Assembly: GCA_013396915.1 (NCBI GenBank)
Contig: VWZL01004595.1
Coordinates: 62,286 to 126,285, forward strand
Origin: Stercorarius parasiticus
Lineage: Eukaryota > Chordata > Aves > Charadriiformes > Stercorariidae
DNA length: 64,000 nt
Direction of reading: 5' to 3'
In this document: positions 59,838-64,000 of the stretch, piece by piece
Position numbering within the stretch: position 1 is the stretch's first letter
How the letters are laid out: every line of letters begins with the position of its first letter
Made by a program: the position numbers and the translations under genes
Notes under the pieces: model-generated
The model's input: only the letters and a program-made list of their open reading frames with translations
The model's database searches: none
Told to the model about the DNA's origin: nothing

Positions 59838-62800
59838 AAATCCTGCTGCCTTGTGGTGGTGGGAATATGCAATTGAAATATTTACCACCATGCTCCCCTC
59901 TAGGATCCACTGGCATGGCACTGCTTTCAAAACCTCTGTTTTCTGGTTAGTTATGTGTCTAAAGCATCTTGTATGTGTCTAAAGCATCCTCTTTTGCATC
60001 CGTACACGAGCCCGCTGGCAGATGACGTGCTGCAGATGTGCTGCTGCAGCGATCGCTCTTCTCTAGGTCACCAAACAGCTTCTGGCTGTTGCCTCTTCCC
60101 TGTGTCTATAGGGATGAGACTTTGCTACGCTGAGTCTGCCGAGCAATGTGAGGAAGCAGATTCAAGCTGTTGCGCTTCACAGAGCGGCATTTTGTCCTTT
60201 GTAAGCACCGTGGAAGTGAGTGGCACGATGGTTGTCCTGCACATGTAATTAGGCTCCACATTACAGTAGCTGGATGTAATTCTACAGCTTGCTCTATAAA
60301 AAAAGACAGTTTAGATGACCTAAAAATCCCTCTGGCCATTAGAAAAAAATTAAATCTATGTGTTTGCATTGATTTGTAACAGCTGGGGATGTAGCCTGTG
60401 GGTACAGTGTCGCAGATACGGTGGTTGTTTTCAGTTAAAGTGCTGTTGTTGGCTGGCGGTGGAGCATTGTGCCTGTGCAGACAGGCTCTGTGCATCTATC
60501 TCTGTACCCTCGGTGCCTCTGCTGAACCAGGCATCCCGGGTGCCTGGTTGATGAAGAAATCGCCCCAGGAGATGTAGCCCGAGGTCATGGATGCTCTGCT
60601 GGGTGCCTACCTGTGCTTGGCCACAGGTGTCCTCGCTCTGGCATGTACCTGTCCGTCCCTCGCTTCTCTGGCTGCTGGGGACCCTCCAGCATGGTTTGCA
60701 GCTAGAGAATCGGGGGGGTCTTTCACAGCAATAGGTTGATCTTTATCAAAGTAGTTCAGAGGATTCACACAGCTCTCATGCTGGTTGTAATGTTGTTGGT
60801 TTTGTTCTAGGGTCTTGATTTTTTTGAAAAAAATGTTTATTTTTATCTGCTGCAAATTTGTAAGCGGCTAGAACACCAGAAGGAGTAGACCAAGGAGGGA
60901 AGATTTTTAATTTGGTGTAGGAAAATGATGTTCACTAAATACATTTTCAACATTTGGCTGGGCAATCCTACTGCAATGTGTGGCATAAGAAGGGGTCAGG
61001 ATCTTTTCAGGCATAAGCCCAGGTGAAGAATCAGTGAGCATGTATAATCGCTGTGTTCAATCTGCTGAGCCCTAAGGCACATATCTCACTTATTTTTAAC
61101 ACTTGAAATGGCCGTAGATGGCTCTTCCATCTGCATCCCTTCTCCCCCTCCCCACCCCATAAATCCCATCTGGGCAAAGTAGCAGAGTTAGGACTCTGCA
61201 GTGTTTAATGCTTGTGCTTCCTTCCCGTGGGCTCCTCCCGCAGAGCAACCTGCTCGGCACAGTTCCCCTTATCTGCACGGCAGCCGGGATGAGGCCATGC
61301 TGAAGACCAGAGCCGGGCGCGCTGCAGCCCCACAGCCCCCTGGCCTGGTAACACATGGTGGGGGGTGGCTTTTCATCCTGCTGGAGCATCGCGCAGGACA
61401 TTTTTCCCTAACAAGGAGATCTTCATTCTCTGCCATGGCACTGAACGCTGAAGATGTTTCATCTTCATTTTGTGCCAAGGAAATGGCTGTCTGAGGGTTT
61501 AAGCTTCAGGACGAGTAACTTTGCTGCTTGGGCAACCCCCAAAGGGCCTCCGTTGCGTTTGGTGAGCATCCTGGCTGGTGGCTGGCTGGGATTTGCCATG
61601 ACAGGGATAAACCGTCACCTCCTGTCCACCTTGCTCTGTGCCAAATGCAGAGCAGTGAGAACCAGGCAAGGCGGCCTCTTTTACTTTGTTTTTGCCTTTC
61701 AAAATGGTGGGGCTGATAGAGCATGTGTGCACAGAGGTGCCTTGTCCCAAAAGGGAGGTTTGTCATGAACACAAGGATTTCATCCTCCCTTGGAAGCATG
61801 GCCAGTTCTACCTGCCCAGCCTTGGTATCAGGATGCTTTCTCCCAACAGGATGCTGATGTCCGAGGAATAAAAGTGTAGTGGATTTTCCTAGAGAGTGCC
61901 CCTGTGGTCTCTGGCCAGGCTCCTTTCAGACATTGCCCTGCGGTGCACTAGTTTCTCTAAAACAGCAATTTACACTCTGGTTGTTTTATACAGGTGACTT
62001 CTGCACCCGCAGAAGAGGTTTGTAGCATCCCGACCCCATTTGCGTGCTGGGATTCAGCACAGCAATAACTCATGTAGCGCTTTACACAGCAGCCCCGAAT
62101 GCGGCAGTGTGCTGTATAATCAAGATGAAAAGGTTTCATGTGAACCCAAATATGCAGTGATTGCCGCGTACGTGGGTTGAGCGAGCGTGCTCCTGCTGTC
62201 AGGGGAGAGCAGTTGTTTGTGAGAAAGGGCATCTTTTATTTTCTGTGTCACTTTACAAGTTTAAACAGTGCCAACAAACTGACATCTCTCTCCTGTGAGT
62301 AATCAGGTGCTGAGAGGCAACACGAAGGCAGCATCCTACATTTTTTACATCCTTTCGTGGGAAGCAGCAGAAGTTGGCCTTGACTCAAGAAAGGGAGTTG
62401 GCTGCAGCATATGGATGCACTTGGGGTGCTAAGAAGTTTCTCCGACCCCTTACTGATTGTGCCTTGTTAATGTGCCCAGGGTTAAACCTCTTGCTGGATT
62501 TGCAGCCAGAAATGAGTATCCCCTAAACCCAGATTATCATTATCTGGAGCCTCAGGAAGACAGGTGGGAGAAAGGAGTTTGTCTTCCTCCACTGCGAAGA
62601 AGCAATGATCATGGTTCACAGATCTCTTCCTTAGATTACCTGGCTATATTGCGGCAAGAAATCTACTACTATTGCTGGAGAATAAAGCATTACTAGCCTT
62701 GAACTCCCGTGCCCTTTTTCTTAGTTTTTGGACTTGGTGCTTTATACCAACAAAGCTGGGTTTCTCATGAAGTGCAGAGAGCACACAGGGCATGTCATAG

Positions 62801-64000
62801 TTTATGGTGTGTGTCTGGAGGGTGGCTGGGTGGTGTTTCAGACAGTTCTGTCCTGACTGCAGACGATATGGTTATCTGCAGCGCTGAGGGGCACAGCACA
62901 GCCTGGGCACAGTGGGTAATCCCAACTTCTTCTTAGATGGTCCTTGTGGTACAAAGAGGAATACCCTGAGTGTCACTGCACCCTGCTCATGGCATGTCCC
63001 TCTCCACCTTTGCACAGTCTCGTGCTCCTTCTCAGTGGTCGTTGGAGCTCAGTGATGACTCTTCTTGCCTTCCCCTGGAGCTCACTTTCAGATGCTTTAT
63101 AGCTCATGCAGGTCATGCGGATTCCTGGGGGCATGTGTACCATCTGATGCTCAGCAACATGTGTTGCCATCTGATGGAGGCACCAAGCAGGGACATAGGG
63201 AGTCCAGGTTTTGTTCCCAGTTCTGATATAGGACCATAACTGCAGCCAAATCTTACAATCTTAATTGACTATCTGGATAGCGGAAGCAGTGATACTCCTT
63301 GTATGCCATGTCTGTAGGTAGAAGAAACTTTTTAGTAGACAACCTGTCACTTCCTGCATTTTTATAGACTGGCACAGCTCTAGATGTCTATTTTAGGTTC
63401 TGTCGAACTGCAAATACATCACATGTGTTTGGATCGGTTTGAAGGCAGTCTTCAGACCTTTCAGGATTATCACCTGCTATTTGCTCTATGGGTTTTGGAG
63501 AGAAGGAAGAGTTGCTCCTGCAGGAGACAAAAGCTGCTAAAAAGCTGCTGAGAGGAAGACTTTGTCACCGAAATCACCCTCGGCGGCTCGTGCTCTTGCC
63601 AGGGGCTGCTTCTGCTGCCAGAACACGAGTGCACATGGTTGGCGAGGGAGAGTCCCCTGCGGGCTCGGGGTTTATGTAGGTGCTCCAGGGAATGAGGACA
63701 GGAACATGAGCAGCCCTCCCGTGTGCAGCTGGCCGGGTATGGAATGGCAGCGTGGGCAATCTCCCATGAAGGTCTTTCTTTTCTCACCTTCATTATTTTT
63801 TTCTAAAATACAGCCGTGCATCAGTTTACGCCTCAGCTTGCTCTTTTATCTCGTGAGCTGATATTCATAGGTACAAGCACTAAGTGAATAATGTAGCACA
63901 TTGGCTACGTGTGAAACCATAAATCATTCGTGCTTGAGAACAAGGCAGCCTTGTTCTGCAAACTGGTGGAGACTGCTGACTAAGTTTAGCAGGTCCAAGA
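59838..64000 (+). other. Intron 3' of the cadherin exon (runs out of window)
   Basis: After the donor there are 4.2 kb with no further cadherin-like frame. It holds a 20-bp tandem duplication close to the exon and otherwise moderately GC-rich unique DNA (for example 61120-61450 and 63550-63750). No CR1 copy was seen. Short frames on both strands here look like chance. Confidence 0.75.
59951..59990. repeat. 20-bp tandem duplication just after the exon
   Basis: TTATGTGTCTAAAGCATCTT is followed at once by GTATGTGTCTAAAGCATCCT; 18 of 20 positions agree. It begins 119 bp past the splice donor. It probably arose by local slippage. Confidence 0.9.

Noticed and set aside
59471..59872. 133-codon minus-strand frame across the cadherin exon
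   Set aside because: It is the antisense shadow of a conserved exon whose sense frame has exact splice sites and all cadherin motifs.
1..64000. tRNA, rRNA, snRNA, microRNA, CRISPR or origin features
   Set aside because: Read through on both strands; no tRNA box pair, U6/7SK/5S-like start, or regularly spaced direct repeats were recognised. A covariance-model scan could still find a small RNA.

Overview
The window looks like bird nuclear DNA. It is AT-rich and intron-like, and it carries many CR1 LINE copies that are truncated at the 5' end and finish in the CR1 3' signature (around GGTCCCTTCCAACCC, then ATTCTATG-type octamers). Nothing looks prokaryotic, viral or plasmid-borne. I cannot name the species or the bird order.

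Only one host coding segment can be supported: a 315-nt internal exon at 59517-59831 on the + strand, with a good acceptor and donor. It encodes the second half of one extracellular cadherin repeat and the first half of the next, with the calcium-binding motifs [14 protein letters not shown] and DPD all present. The peptide matches my memory of the giant Fat-like atypical cadherins, and FAT3 better than FAT1. The rest of the window is therefore best read as intron: about 59.5 kb upstream and 4.2 kb downstream of this exon. Promoter, first exons and 3' end are not here.

Layout. 1-4.6 kb is unique intron with one short ancient repeat motif. 4.6-9.6 kb holds three younger CR1 copies and two ancient CR1 remnants, one still showing a reverse-transcriptase FADD signature. 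13.3-14.0 kb is the only younger antisense CR1, with an open 3' segment of ORF2. 15.1, 19.5, 24.6, 24.9 and 37.9 kb hold further sense CR1 copies. 28.2 and 49.1 kb hold ancient CR1 3' ends. 31.1 and 52.3 kb hold copies of an old interspersed motif resembling 'AAGTCAATGGG'. 38.6-39.5 and 41.1-41.8 kb are pyrimidine-rich. 42.3-44.0 kb has an 11-bp perfect hairpin and two divergent copies of an unidentified element (about 73% identical by hand alignment, 1.17 kb apart), the least explained structure seen. 59.5-59.8 kb is the exon, followed by a 20-bp tandem duplication.

I found no tRNA, rRNA, recognisable small RNA, CRISPR array or operon. The other open frames are no longer than expected by chance in 64 kb. 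I see no convincing undescribed system; the unusual items are the paired unknown element and the exon architecture.
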